A stretch of DNA of 64,000 bases from Microtetraspora sp. NBRC 16547 (GTDB lineage: Bacteria; Actinomycetota; Actinomycetes; Streptosporangiales; Streptosporangiaceae), in the NCBI RefSeq assembly GCF_030268965.1, contig NZ_BSSE01000029.1, positions 28,716 to 92,715 on the forward strand, written 5' to 3'. Each line of letters begins with the position of its first letter. Position 1 is the first letter of the stretch. The translations under genes were made by a program, and so were the position numbers. This document shows positions 51,669 to 59,922 of the stretch, in pieces. The notes under the pieces were generated by a model. That model made no database searches. It was not told the DNA's origin and worked only from the letters and a program-made list of their open reading frames with translations.

Positions 51669-52469
51669 ATGACGACGGAGTACACCGGCAGGGGCGACCC
51701 GGCCCGCAGCCTCGCGCTTCTGTGGCGGACCGGGGAGCGCGCCAGCCGCAAGGGCAAGCCGGATCTGAGCGTGGACCGCATCGTGCGGGCGGCGATCGAG
51801 GTGGCCGACGCCGAGGGCTTGGCCGCCCTTTCCATGCGCAAGGTCGCCGAGCGGCTCGGGGTCGGCACGATGTCGCTCTACACCTACGTGCCGGGCAAGG
51901 CCGAGCTGGTCGACGTCATGCTCGACACCGTGTACGGCGAGTTGCCCATGCCGGAGGATCTGCCCGCGGACGTGTCGGGAAGCTGGCGGGCGAGGCTGGA
52001 GCTCATTGCGCGCGACTACCGGGCGCTGTACCACCGGCATCCGTGGATGTTGCAGGTCGGGACCAACCGCCCGCCGCTGGGGCCGAACGTGACGGCCGTC
52101 TACGACTACACGCTGCGCGCGGTCGACGGGATCGGGCTCAGCGACGTCGAGATGGACGCCGTGGTCACCCTGCTGACGGGTTTCGTGAACGGAGCCGTCC
52201 GGGGCGCGGTGGAGGCGGCGCAGGTCGAGCGGCTCACCGGCATGACGGACGAGCAGTGGTGGTGGGCGCACGCCCCGTTCCTGAGCAAGGTCCTGGATCC
52301 CGGCCGTTATCCGACCGCCGCGCGGGTGGGCGCGGCGGCGGGCGAGGCGCAGAACGCCGCCTACGATCCCGGGCACGCCTTCGAGTTCGGCCTGGCCCGG
52401 GTGCTGGACGGCATCGAGGTGTTCGTCCGCTCCCGAACCGGGTCCAGCTCGTCCGGGCCTGGCGCCTGA
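51669..52469 (+). CDS. TetR/AcrR family regulator (TetR_C_1 type)
   Basis: 266 residues. A GntR-like lead sequence is followed by the HTH LAALSMRKVAERLGVGTMSL YTYV (about 57-80). The long C-terminal ligand domain includes HPWMLQVGTNRPPLGPNVTA and EQWWWAHAPFLSKVLD, as in the tetracycline-repressor-like C-terminal family. No exporter or enzyme gene follows; about 100 bp of unassigned sequence and a gene remnant come next. It probably regulates itself through the palindrome upstream. Confidence 0.88.
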   Translation: MTTEYTGRGDPARSLALLWRTGERASRKGKPDLSVDRIVRAAIEVADAEGLAALSMRKVAERLGVGTMSLYTYVPGKAELVDVMLDTVYGELPMPEDLPADVSGSWRARLELIARDYRALYHRHPWMLQVGTNRPPLGPNVTAVYDYTLRAVDGIGLSDVEMDAVVTLLTGFVNGAVRGAVEAAQVERLTGMTDEQWWWAHAPFLSKVLDPGRYPTAARVGAAAGEAQNAAYDPGHAFEFGLARVLDGIEVFVRSRTGSSSSGPGA

Positions 52470-52574
52470 CCGGATTCTGGAGAGGCGCAGGGGCACGCCA
52501 CAGGTCAGGGGATCTATCGATGCCTGGTTGGTGACCGCAAACGGCACGGCGCCAGGTTGCACCTGCCCCACCAG

Positions 52575-52740
52575 TCACGCTGTCGCGTTCTTGGCATCCA
52601 GCACCGAGCGCTCCCGGAAGCCGTAGAACCGTCGGACGTCGGCGAGATGGGCCTTCGTCCGGCCCTCCCACTCATAGACGTGGCGCAAGTGCTGGCAGGC
52701 CTTCGAGCTGAACTCCAGAAGTCGGCTACGGCTTGGACCG
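52575..52740 (-). pseudogene. Short gene remnant of unknown family
   Basis: A frame ending LDAKNATA reads HLRHVYEWEGRTKAHLADVR then RFYGFRERS, with good codon bias but no start; a stop lies about 58 codons up. It looks like the C-terminal end of a lost gene between the two tetR genes. The family could not be named with confidence. Confidence 0.3.
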
Positions 52741-52763
52741 GCCGAAGATTCCCGCTACGACCA

Positions 52764-53354
52764 TCACCCCGCGTGGAGCCGCGCCAGGTGGTAGTCGAGC
52801 AACGCCGCGACCTCCTCGGGCGTGTAGTGCCCGACCAGTGTGGCGTTCACGATGCCCTGCGCGAAGGCGTACAGGATGCTCGCCTCCTTGTCGGCATCCA
52901 GGTGGGTGGCGAGCTGCCCGGCGGCCTGGGCGGCCCTGATCTGCTCGGCGAAGAAGGACAGCAGGAGCGGCAGCCCGAGCCGCATCGCCGCCGCCTGGTC
53001 GTCGTCCACCACCGAGCTCGCCTGGAACGCCAGCCCGATGCGGTTCAGGTAGCTGCGCTCCTCGTCCAGCGGCAACAGCTCCAGCACGGTGTCCCGCAGC
53101 AGGTCGAGCGGCGTGGACCGGCGTGCGGCCACGGCTGCCAGCCGGATCCCGATCCAGACCCCGATGTGCTCCAGCGCCAGCAGCAGCATCTGGTCCTTGG
53201 TCGTGACGTAGTACTGCACCGCCCCCATGGACATCCCGGCCTCGGCGGCGACCTCCCTCAGGCTGACGCTCTCCATGCCCCTGTCGTGGATGACGCGGTG
53301 CACGGCCTCGGCGATGTGCCGCCGCCGGTCGTCATGGTCGACGATCTTCGGCAT
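52764..53354 (-). CDS. TetR family regulator
   Basis: 196 residues from MPKIVDHDDRRRHIAEAVHR. The HTH (ESVSLREVAAEAGMSMGAVQ YYV, about 28-50) and a BetI/TetR_C_6-like C-terminal domain are recognisable. It is divergent from the glycosyltransferase gene (87 bp between starts). Two copies of a CATGCGAxTGCATG palindrome lie between them, so it probably represses both genes. Confidence 0.88.
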   Translation of the reverse strand: MPKIVDHDDRRRHIAEAVHRVIHDRGMESVSLREVAAEAGMSMGAVQYYVTTKDQMLLLALEHIGVWIGIRLAAVAARRSTPLDLLRDTVLELLPLDEERSYLNRIGLAFQASSVVDDDQAAAMRLGLPLLLSFFAEQIRAAQAAGQLATHLDADKEASILYAFAQGIVNATLVGHYTPEEVAALLDYHLARLHAG

Positions 53355-53369
53355 GGCCCACCGTTTTCT

Positions 53370-53421
53370 CATGCGAGTGCATGGTAAAAGGCTACCGTCT
53401 CTTTTATCATGCGACTGCATG
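53370..53421. promoter_or_regulatory. Two identical-type operators between tetR and glycosyltransferase
   Basis: CATGCGAGTGCATG (53370-53383) and CATGCGACTGCATG (53408-53421) are palindromes with GCATG half-sites, 38 bp apart centre to centre. Each is followed by a similar AAAAG stretch. One serves each divergent promoter. Confidence 0.7.
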
Positions 53422-53440
53422 ACAAAAGAGACGAGGGGTG

Positions 53441-54676
53441 ATGCGGATGCGGGTTCTGATCATCGGGGTCGGTACGCGGGGGGACGTGGCACCGTACACG
53501 GGGTTGGGGGTGCGCTTACGCGAGGCCGGGCACGAGGTGGCCATCGCCGCGCACGAGCCGTACGCGGAACTGGTGACCGATGCGGGCCTGGAGTATCTGC
53601 CACTTCCGGGAGATCCGCTCTCCGCGCTGACCGGCCGCTTCTCCATCAGCGCGTTCAAGGAGTACAGCGAGCAGCTCATGGACGGCCTGGCCCAGATCGC
53701 CGAGCAGGAGGCAGGCCTGCTCCTGCTGGGTATGGCGGGCGCGCTGGGCTATCACGTCGCCGAGGCGATGGGCGTGCCGAGCATGGGGGTGCACCTGCAG
53801 CCGATCGACCCCACGGGGGACTTTCCGCCGGTCATGAGCCTGTTCCGCCGATCACTCGGACGGTGGGGGAACCGCAGGGCGGCCCGGCTCGCGTTCGAAT
53901 TGCCCGCCGCCGGCCCGCTGCTCGCCGGGATGAGCACGAAGATGCGGGCCCGGCTCGGGCTGCCCCCGTTGTCCCCCCGCGCCCTCTACCAGCGCCGGGA
54001 AAGCACGCGCTGGCCGGTCTTCCACGGGGTCAGCCCGCTGGTGCTGCCGCGTCCGGCCGACTGGCGGCCGGGGCTGGAGATCACGGGTTACTGGTGGCCG
54101 CTCCGGCCGCGAGGCTGGCAGCCGGATCCGGTGCTGCGCGACTTCCTGACATCGGGGCCCGCACCGGTCTTCGTCGGCTTCGGCAGCCTGGCGGGCACGC
54201 GGGCCGAGCAGTACACAGAGCTGGCCGTGCAGGCGCTGCGGCGGGCCGGGCTGCGCGGCGTGCTGCAGACCGGCCTGCGGGGACACATCTCAGACGATGT
54301 GCTGGCGGTCGGCGACGTGCCGCACGACTGGTTGTTCCCCCGACTGGCCGCCGTCGCCCACCACTGCGGCAGCGGCACTACCGGGAGCGGGGTGCGGGCG
54401 GGGGTGCCCGCCGTGGCCGTACCGGTCATGAACGACCAGCCGTTCTGGGCGTCCAGGCTGATGGCACTCGGCGTGGCTCCGGCCGCGATCCCGTTTCGCC
54501 GCCTGACGCCCGCACGGCTGGCCGCCGCGCTTACCACAGCGGTCACCGACCCGACCTACCGGCAGCGGGCCCAGGCCCTGTCGGTCCGGGTCTCGGCAGA
54601 GGACGGCGCGGCGCCCGTCGTCGAGGCAGTGAACCAGCTCCGGGTCACCCGCGGGCCCGGCCGCCGAACAGGGTGA
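53441..54676 (+). CDS. GT1 family glycosyltransferase (UGT/sterol-glucosyltransferase-like)
   Basis: 411 residues. The N-terminal half begins VLIIGVGTRGDVAPYTGLGV with the RGDV motif typical of MurG/UGT80-like enzymes. The donor-binding motif is VAHHCGSGTTGSGVRAGVPA followed by VPVMNDQPFWA (about 305-335). It probably transfers a sugar to a hydrophobic small molecule or lipid. GAGGGG precedes the ATG; GTG one codon upstream and ATG two codons down are alternatives. It is likely induced through the divergent TetR regulator. Confidence 0.87.
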   Translation: MRMRVLIIGVGTRGDVAPYTGLGVRLREAGHEVAIAAHEPYAELVTDAGLEYLPLPGDPLSALTGRFSISAFKEYSEQLMDGLAQIAEQEAGLLLLGMAGALGYHVAEAMGVPSMGVHLQPIDPTGDFPPVMSLFRRSLGRWGNRRAARLAFELPAAGPLLAGMSTKMRARLGLPPLSPRALYQRRESTRWPVFHGVSPLVLPRPADWRPGLEITGYWWPLRPRGWQPDPVLRDFLTSGPAPVFVGFGSLAGTRAEQYTELAVQALRRAGLRGVLQTGLRGHISDDVLAVGDVPHDWLFPRLAAVAHHCGSGTTGSGVRAGVPAVAVPVMNDQPFWASRLMALGVAPAAIPFRRLTPARLAAALTTAVTDPTYRQRAQALSVRVSAEDGAAPVVEAVNQLRVTRGPGRRTG

Positions 54677-54705
54677 CAGCCGCCGAACATCCAACACATT
54701 TGGCT

Positions 54706-54885
54706 GACCAGAGGAGGCGACGACCACGCCGGGCGCGCCGACCGCGAGCGCGGCGCTGACCGTCACGCGGTTCAGCCGGTCCTTGTGGCTCCAGGTCGGG
54801 TTGCGGGACTCGTCCTTGACGTACACGCCGTCGACCTCCAGCAGCGGCGTGCCGCCCTCGCCCAGCGTGGGCGCGAGCAGTAGCG
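54706..54885 (-). pseudogene. Threonine synthase-like fragment
   Basis: About 58 codons read GEGGTPLLEVDGVYVKDESR then NPTWSHKDRLNRVTVSAALA and VVVASS, the N-terminal PLP-binding region of threonine synthase (the Lys of the WSxKDR motif is present). The frame then shifts into unrelated sequence, and no start exists. It is a remnant, not a working enzyme. Confidence 0.7.
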
Positions 54886-54899
54886 GCGCGGCAGGCCGT

Positions 54900-54960
54900 T
54901 TCCCTGGGCGATGAAGACGTTCGGGCAGCCGGGTGAGGCGCAGATGCCGCCAGGTGGGCG
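54900..54960 (-). pseudogene. CGNR zinc-finger fragment
   Basis: A few codons (GGICASPGCPNVFIAQGNG, then LPRRYCS) match the first half of a CGNR-type zinc finger, normally C-terminal in a family of actinobacterial regulators. The second half and the rest of the protein are missing. It directly adjoins the threonine synthase fragment in another frame. Confidence 0.45.
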
Positions 54961-55261
54961 CTGGTGCTCCCAGATCAGGACGGTCAGCGCCAGGCAGGAC
55001 GAGGCGACCGAGTCCCTGCTGCGACACACGATGTACGGCCGGGTGGCCGGCCGGCGTTGTGGCCGAGCCGTTTGTGTCTGTTCGCATACAGTCCGTAGGC
55101 ATCCGGCGGGCTGGCACGCGAGCATGTGACGGCGGGCCTCCTCTCTCGGGACTTTGGTCACTACAGGGAGATCAGCGCGAACCGGTTGACTCGTCACACC
55201 ATCCACTGGTGTTTCCGGGCGTCGCAAGGCGTGATGCTCCGCCGAGCAGGAGGTTTTTCCT

Positions 55262-56743
55262 TTGACCATCGCCGAGCGGCCGGTTCACGGCCCGGTACCG
55301 TCCGCGTCGGCCGCGTCCGAGGGTGGGCTGCCCGCGCTCATCCAGGGAGGGATGGGAGTAGGCGTGTCCGGGTGGCGGCTGGCGCGGGCCGTCGCCCGGA
55401 CCGGTCAGCTCGGCGTGGTGTCCGGGGTGGCGCTCGACGTCACGCTGGCCCGGCGGCTCCAGCAGGGCGACCCGGGAGGGCACCTGCGCGCGGCACTGGC
55501 CGCGTTCCCGGTTCCCGCGCTCAGCGAGCGGATCCTGGCCAGGTACTACGTGCGCGGCGGGATCGGGCCCGGCGCACCGTACCGGCCGGTGCCCCGGCTC
55601 GGCCTGCGCCCGAACCGGGCGCGCGATGAGCTGGCCGTGGTCGCCAATTTCGCCGAGGTGTTCCTGGCCCGGCAGGACGGCGGCCTGATCGGGATCAACT
55701 ATCTGGAGAAGATCCAGATGGCGACGCCCGCGGCGGCGTACGGGGCGATGCTCGCGGGTGTCGACTACGTGCTGATGGGGGCGGGCATCCCGTCGCAGAT
55801 CCCGCGGCTGCTCGACAGGCTCGCCGCGCACCTGCCGGCCGAGGTCTCGGTCACGGTGGCGGGAGCCGAGTCGGGGGAGCGGCACGCGGTCGGCGTCGAC
55901 CCGGTCGTGCTGCTCGGGCGGGCGCCGGAGCCGCTGAAGCGGCCGCGGCTGCTGGCGATCGTCTCCTCCGACGTGCTCGCCGGCTATCTCGCGCGTACGC
56001 CGGAGACCCGGCCGGATGGGTTCGTGGTGGAGACGCCGGTGGCGGGCGGGCACAGCGCGCCGCCGCGCGGGCGGATGCGGCTGGACGAGAGCGAGCAGCC
56101 GGTGTACGGCCCGCGCGACGAGGTGAACCTGGGAAAGGTGGCCGCGCTGGGCCTTCCGTTCTGGCTGGCCGGTGGGTACGCGAGCCGGGACGGGCTGGCG
56201 CTGGCGCGGGCCGCGGGCGCGGCGGGCGTCCAGGTGGGGACGGCGTTCGCGCTGTGTCGCGAGTCGGGGCTGGACGACAAGCAGCGGCGGCTGCTGCTGG
56301 AACGGGCCCGCGCGGGCGCGCTGCGGGTGCGCAACGACCCGCGCGCCTCGCCGGCCGGGTTTCCGTTCAAGGTGGCCGGGCTGGAGGAGACCATGGCCGA
56401 GCCGGAGGTCTACGAGCGGCGGCCCCGGCTGTGCGACCTCGGCCACCTGCGCACTCCGTACGTGCGGCCCGAGGGCGGGGTGGGCTTCCGCTGCCCGGCC
56501 GAGCCGGTGGACGCGTACCTGCGCAAGGGAGGGCAGCCGGAGGAGACGGACGGGCGGCGGTGCGTGTGCAACGGCCTGGTCGCCGCCATCGGTCTCGGGC
56601 AGCACCGGCCGGACGGCTACGCGGAGCCGGCCCTGCTTACGCTCGGCCAGGATCTGGATTTCCTCGCCGACCTGCCGGAAGGGTACGGGGCGGCCGACGT
56701 CGTCGCCCACCTGCTCGGTGACGCGCGGGAGGGCCGGCACTAG
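55262..56743 (+). CDS. Nitronate monooxygenase-like flavoprotein
   Basis: 493 residues from a TTG; AGGAGG lies 10 nt upstream. The FMN-binding TIM barrel shows LIQGGMGVGVSGWRLARAVA (about 25-44), IGINYLEKIQMATPAAAYGA, GADYV-like AGVDYVLMGAGIPSQIP, ETPVAGGHSAPP (His about 265), PFWLAGGYASRDGL and AAGVQVGTAFALCRESGL. It is longer than typical 350-residue NMOs because of a C-terminal Cys-containing part (RCVCNGLVAAIGLGQHRPDG). It may be an enoyl-ACP-reductase-like or PfaD-like relative. The true substrate is unknown. Confidence 0.82.
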   Translation: MTIAERPVHGPVPSASAASEGGLPALIQGGMGVGVSGWRLARAVARTGQLGVVSGVALDVTLARRLQQGDPGGHLRAALAAFPVPALSERILARYYVRGGIGPGAPYRPVPRLGLRPNRARDELAVVANFAEVFLARQDGGLIGINYLEKIQMATPAAAYGAMLAGVDYVLMGAGIPSQIPRLLDRLAAHLPAEVSVTVAGAESGERHAVGVDPVVLLGRAPEPLKRPRLLAIVSSDVLAGYLARTPETRPDGFVVETPVAGGHSAPPRGRMRLDESEQPVYGPRDEVNLGKVAALGLPFWLAGGYASRDGLALARAAGAAGVQVGTAFALCRESGLDDKQRRLLLERARAGALRVRNDPRASPAGFPFKVAGLEETMAEPEVYERRPRLCDLGHLRTPYVRPEGGVGFRCPAEPVDAYLRKGGQPEETDGRRCVCNGLVAAIGLGQHRPDGYAEPALLTLGQDLDFLADLPEGYGAADVVAHLLGDAREGRH

Positions 56744-56747
56744 GGAA

Positions 56748-56783
56748 CGCCCCCGCACGTGCCATCGGGGGCGTGCGGGGGCG
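56748..56783. terminator. Terminator between NMO and cupin genes
   Basis: Perfect 12-bp arms (CGCCCCCGCACG and its complement) with a 12-nt loop, 4 nt after the NMO stop and 30 bp from the convergent cupin stop. Confidence 0.7.
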
Positions 56784-56813
56784 AGGCCGGGGACCTGCGG
56801 TGGGGAAGGGCGG

Positions 56814-57188
56814 TCAGGCGATCCAGGCGGGAACGCCGTGCACGGTGCCGTCCGCCAGCAGGGCGGTCGCTCCGGCGGCGGCGGTCACCACGGCCGAGTA
56901 GCCCTCTGGCCCGGCGGTGACGCGGCGCGGGGTCGAGCGCGGCATGACAACGGTGTCCCCTGGGGCGACCTCGAAGGTCTCGCTGCCGAGCTCGACCGAG
57001 GCCGTTCCCGCCGTGAAGGCCCACACCTGCTCGGTGTCGAAGTCGTGCAGCGGGCCGGCCGCGTCCGGCTTCGCGTCCACACGCCACAGAGCGGTGGCCG
57101 CACCGCCCTGGGTGGGCGAGGCGAAGGTCGTCATGACGCCGCCGGGGGTCTCGGAACGGCGGGCTTCGTCGGCACGGATGGCGGGCAT
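56814..57188 (-). CDS. Cupin domain protein
   Basis: 124 residues from MPAIRADEARRSETPGGVMT, with AGGAGA 8 nt upstream; a Met three codons earlier is too close to that site. The single cupin fold shows GPLHDFDTEQVWAFTAGTAS (motif 1, with one His in place of the usual two) and VAPGDTVVMPRSTPRRVTAG (motif 2). The reduced set of His suggests weak or no metal binding. It is divergent from marR and probably its target. Confidence 0.78.
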   Translation of the reverse strand: MPAIRADEARRSETPGGVMTTFASPTQGGAATALWRVDAKPDAAGPLHDFDTEQVWAFTAGTASVELGSETFEVAPGDTVVMPRSTPRRVTAGPEGYSAVVTAAAGATALLADGTVHGVPAWIA

Positions 57189-57206
57189 GGCAGGCATCTC
57201 CTAAAC

Positions 57207-57246
57207 TAGGCAACTACGTTGTCTAAATAGTGAACCTGGTTGTCTA
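57207..57246. promoter_or_regulatory. Candidate MarR operator region
   Basis: TAGGCAACTACGTTGTCTA (57207-57225) is an imperfect palindrome, and a further half-site GGTTGTCTA lies at 57238-57246. It fills the gap between the divergent cupin and marR genes. Confidence 0.5.
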
Positions 57247-57248
57247 TC

Positions 57249-57713
57249 GTGTCAAACGACCCTCCCGGCTTCGAGCTGCCGCTGCGGCTCTTCCTGGGCT
57301 TTCGCACCCTCATCGACGCGCTGCACGCCGAGCTCGCCCGGCAGGGCCATCCCGACGTGCGCCCGATGCACGGGTTCGTCATGCAGGCGATCGGCCTGAA
57401 CGGCACGACCGCCGTCGAGCTCGGCCGCACTCTCGGCGTCTCCAAGCAAGCCGCCGGCAAGACCATCGAGACGCTGGAGCGGCTCGGCTACGTGGAGCGC
57501 GCCCGCGACCCGCACGACACGCGCCGCAAGATCGTACGGCTGACGCCGCACGGCCTGGACGCGCTGGCCAGGTCGGCGCGCATCTTCGATGACCTGCGCG
57601 CGGAGTGGGCCGCGAAGCTGGGGGAGGAGCGCCTTCGTGCGCTCGAAGCGGACCTGCGCACGGTCACCCCGCAGGACGTGTTCCGGCTCGACGTCCCCGG
57701 CTGGTTCGGCTGA
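57249..57713 (+). CDS. MarR family transcriptional regulator
   Basis: 154 residues from a GTG (VSNDPPGFELPLRLFLGFRT); a TTG three codons upstream is also possible. The winged HTH is clear: NGTTAVELGRTLGVSKQAAG, KTIETLERLGYVERARD and the wing DTRRKIVRLTPHG (about 55-105). No ribosome site is visible and the start sits at the edge of the operator, so translation may be leaderless. It probably controls itself and the divergent cupin gene. Confidence 0.85.
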   Translation: MSNDPPGFELPLRLFLGFRTLIDALHAELARQGHPDVRPMHGFVMQAIGLNGTTAVELGRTLGVSKQAAGKTIETLERLGYVERARDPHDTRRKIVRLTPHGLDALARSARIFDDLRAEWAAKLGEERLRALEADLRTVTPQDVFRLDVPGWFG

Positions 57714-57827
57714 CGCCCGCCTCGGCCGGCGACCCCGGCGCCCTCACTCAATCCCGACAAGCTCCAGCACGTCCCGGGAGCACTGGGACTATGCACGGCC
57801 GTGCCGTCGCGGAGGTGTTCCGGTATG

Positions 57828-57950
57828 TCAGCGGACGGCGAGCAGGGCCTCGATGGCGGCGAGGGCCTGGGCGTTGTCCCAGTAGTGGATCGCGTGCATG
57901 CCGACCTCCCGTGCTCCCGCGAAGGATCGGCGCAGGTCCCCGGCGCGGGA
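57828..57950 (-). pseudogene. HAD-family hydrolase C-terminal remnant
   Basis: The reading RRSFAGAREVGMHAIHYWDN then AQALAAIEALLAVR and TGA matches the C-terminal end of HAD phosphatases (ArxxGMHAVHxxDNAQ). Nothing of the catalytic core is present upstream, where the toxin gene ends. It is a short relic. Confidence 0.5.
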
Positions 57951-57972
57951 CGCGGGAACAGGTGTCCGCGGG

Positions 57973-58284
57973 TCAGCTGGCGAAGCCGAAGATGGCCGCG
58001 AGCATCCCGCGTACGTCGATGAGCCTGGCCTCGGGAATGTCGCCGGCCTTCTCCTTCAACCGGCCGGCGTGAACGGTCGTGATCCGGTCGATCATCGCGG
58101 AGCGGCCACCGCCCACGTCGACGGAGAAGGCCGTGAGCGTGCCCGCCATGTCGGCGGCTTCGACGTACGCCGTCAGAACGTTGTCGCCGTACAGGGTGTG
58201 GTAGAAGTCGCCGGACACGATGAGCCGCACCTCTTCGCGGTCGGCCAGCCGTACCGTCCAGAGCTCCCCGAAACGGTGGGTCAC
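57973..58284 (-). CDS. Probable MazF/PemK-like toxin
   Basis: 103 residues from a GTG (VTHRFGELWTVRLADREEVR). The small beta-rich pattern (LIVSGDFYHTLYGDNVLTAY, then FSVDVGGGRSAMIDRITTVH and LIDVRGMLAAIFGF) fits the MazF/CcdB fold, with the DRITTVHAGRL segment at the position of the conserved PemK region. The start overlaps the stop of the upstream antitoxin gene (GTGA). Toxins of this fold usually cleave RNA; activity here is inferred. Confidence 0.65.
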   Translation of the reverse strand: MTHRFGELWTVRLADREEVRLIVSGDFYHTLYGDNVLTAYVEAADMAGTLTAFSVDVGGGRSAMIDRITTVHAGRLKEKAGDIPEARLIDVRGMLAAIFGFAS

Positions 58285-58541
58285 GCCGCCGCCCCGCCCT
58301 GCTCGTCCTTCAGCACGTCCCGCATGTCGGTGGCCATCGCGGCCTCGTCGGCCTCCTGGCCAGCCGTTGCCGGGGACCCGTAGAACGCGGCGCGGGCCAT
58401 GAGGTCGTGGTGGGCCGTGATCTCCCGGAGCAGCCCGCGCTCGATGACGGCGGACAGACTGAGGCCGTTCGCCTCCGCGTGAGCTCTCGCCTTCTCCAGG
58501 ATCCAGGGCGCGATGCTGATCGACGTCTTCTCCTTGGCCAT
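58281..58541 (-). CDS. Probable ribbon-helix-helix antitoxin
   Basis: 86 residues from MAKEKTSISIAPWILEKARA. The N-terminus (KTSISIAPWILEKARAHAEA then NGLSLSAVIERGLLREI) is a ribbon-helix-helix DNA-binding fold, and the acidic C-terminal tail (EADEAAMATDMRDVLKDEQG) is suitable for toxin binding. Small size, gene order (antitoxin first) and the 4-nt overlap are those of a type II toxin-antitoxin pair. Confidence 0.72.
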   Translation of the reverse strand: MAKEKTSISIAPWILEKARAHAEANGLSLSAVIERGLLREITAHHDLMARAAFYGSPATAGQEADEAAMATDMRDVLKDEQGGAAA

Positions 58542-58818
58542 GCCTTGACTATAGGTCACCGGCAATACCGGCGGTAGGGGTCGGAGTATTACCCCTGTTT
58601 GGTAGCGCAGGGGTGCTTCGTGAGAGGGGATCCGCCGCCACGCGATCATGGTCGCCATCAACACGTACGCTCCCGGTGCCGGTCCTTGGAAGGTCGGTCA
58701 CCGCGTCGTGGCCGGTGTGACCGTACGCCCGGTCGCGTGCGGGCGGCACGCTGCGTCGGTTCAAGCGTTGACTTATACAAGTGAGTGCGGGCTCCGCATA
58801 TCGAGTAGAGATTCGTTC

Positions 58819-59841
58819 ATGAACACAGAGCGCCACCCGACGACCAGAGCACCGGGGGAGCAGGGGCCGTCCGGACCGTCGAGCCCGTACGGCCCGCCCG
58901 CGTCCGGAATCGAGATTCCGGACGCCCTCGCCGCCTCCCACGCCCGATATTTCGGCGAGGTCGGCCGGGCCTGGACCGCCGGGCTGCCCGATCTGGCCGC
59001 GGACTTCATGGAGCGCTGGCGGTTGCGCGCCGACGGCCCTTCGTTTCATGGAGTCGTCGCGCTGGTGCTGCCGGTGATCTGCGCGGACGGTACCCCCGCG
59101 GCGCTCAAGCTGCAGCTCGTCGAGGAGGAGACGCTGGGTGAGCCGGTCGCGCTGCGCGCCTGGGACGGGAACGGGTCGGTGCGGCTGCTGTGCGACTCGA
59201 CCGAATCGGGGGCGATGCTGCTGGAACGGCTGAACCCCTCCCGATCGCTCTCGGCCGTCCAGGACGACCTGGCCGCTCTCCAGATCCTGTCCGAGCTGCT
59301 GGCCCGCCTGGTCGCCCTGCCCGCGCCGGAGGGCCTGCGCCGCCTGGCCGACGTCACCGCGGCGATGCTCGACCACGTTCCGTGGGCTCAGGCGCGGCTG
59401 GCCGACCCGGGCGACCGCCGCCTGCTCGACACCTGCGCGGGCGCCGTACGGGAACTGCTCGGGGAGCCCGGCGACCGGCTCCTGCACTGGGACCTGCACT
59501 ACGACAACGTCCTGGCCTCCCACCCGTCGTCTTCCGGGCGTGAGCCGTGGCTGGCGATCGATCCCAAGCCGCTCGCCGGCGATCCCGGGTTCGAACTGCT
59601 TCCCGCCCTGGACAACCGGTGGGACGAGATCGTCTCCAGGGGCGATGTGGCGCGTGCCGTACTGCGCCGGTTCGACCTGATGACCGAGGTCCTCGGCCTG
59701 GACCGGCGGCGTGCGGTGGGTTGGACGCTCGGCCGCGTCTTGCAGAACGCGCTGTGGGACGTCGAGGACGGCGAAGGTGCGATCCGACCCGAGCAGAAGG
59801 CGATCGCCGCGGCGCTGCTGGCCCGGCCCGGATCGCCGTAG
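58819..59841 (+). CDS. APH(6)/hydroxyurea-phosphotransferase-like kinase
   Basis: 340 residues. VVALVLPVICADGTPAALKL contains the likely ATP-anchoring Lys (about 95), and the catalytic motif HWDLHYDNVLAS (about 224-235) is followed by AIDPKPLAGDPGFELLPAL (metal-binding Asp). This arrangement is that of streptomycin 6-kinase and hydroxyurea phosphotransferases. The substrate may be an aminoglycoside or a natural metabolite. The ATG has no strong ribosome site; the frame is open upstream, but the first 57 codons show no family likeness. Confidence 0.75.
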   Translation: MNTERHPTTRAPGEQGPSGPSSPYGPPASGIEIPDALAASHARYFGEVGRAWTAGLPDLAADFMERWRLRADGPSFHGVVALVLPVICADGTPAALKLQLVEEETLGEPVALRAWDGNGSVRLLCDSTESGAMLLERLNPSRSLSAVQDDLAALQILSELLARLVALPAPEGLRRLADVTAAMLDHVPWAQARLADPGDRRLLDTCAGAVRELLGEPGDRLLHWDLHYDNVLASHPSSSGREPWLAIDPKPLAGDPGFELLPALDNRWDEIVSRGDVARAVLRRFDLMTEVLGLDRRRAVGWTLGRVLQNALWDVEDGEGAIRPEQKAIAAALLARPGSP

Positions 59842-59868
59842 CCCGTCTCGGGCCGCCGTCGGCCCGGC

Positions 59869-59896
59869 TGGTATGCCACTACCTTGCGGTATACCT
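59869..59896. promoter_or_regulatory. Two GntR operator candidates upstream of the GntR gene
   Basis: TGGTATGCCA (59869-59878) and CGGTATACCT (59887-59896) lie 18 bp apart, just before the GntR gene. They match the TGGTATACCA sites above the two deaminase genes. Confidence 0.6.
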
Positions 59897-59922
59897 TCGG
59901 CGCGGGCACAATCGGCCGGGAG

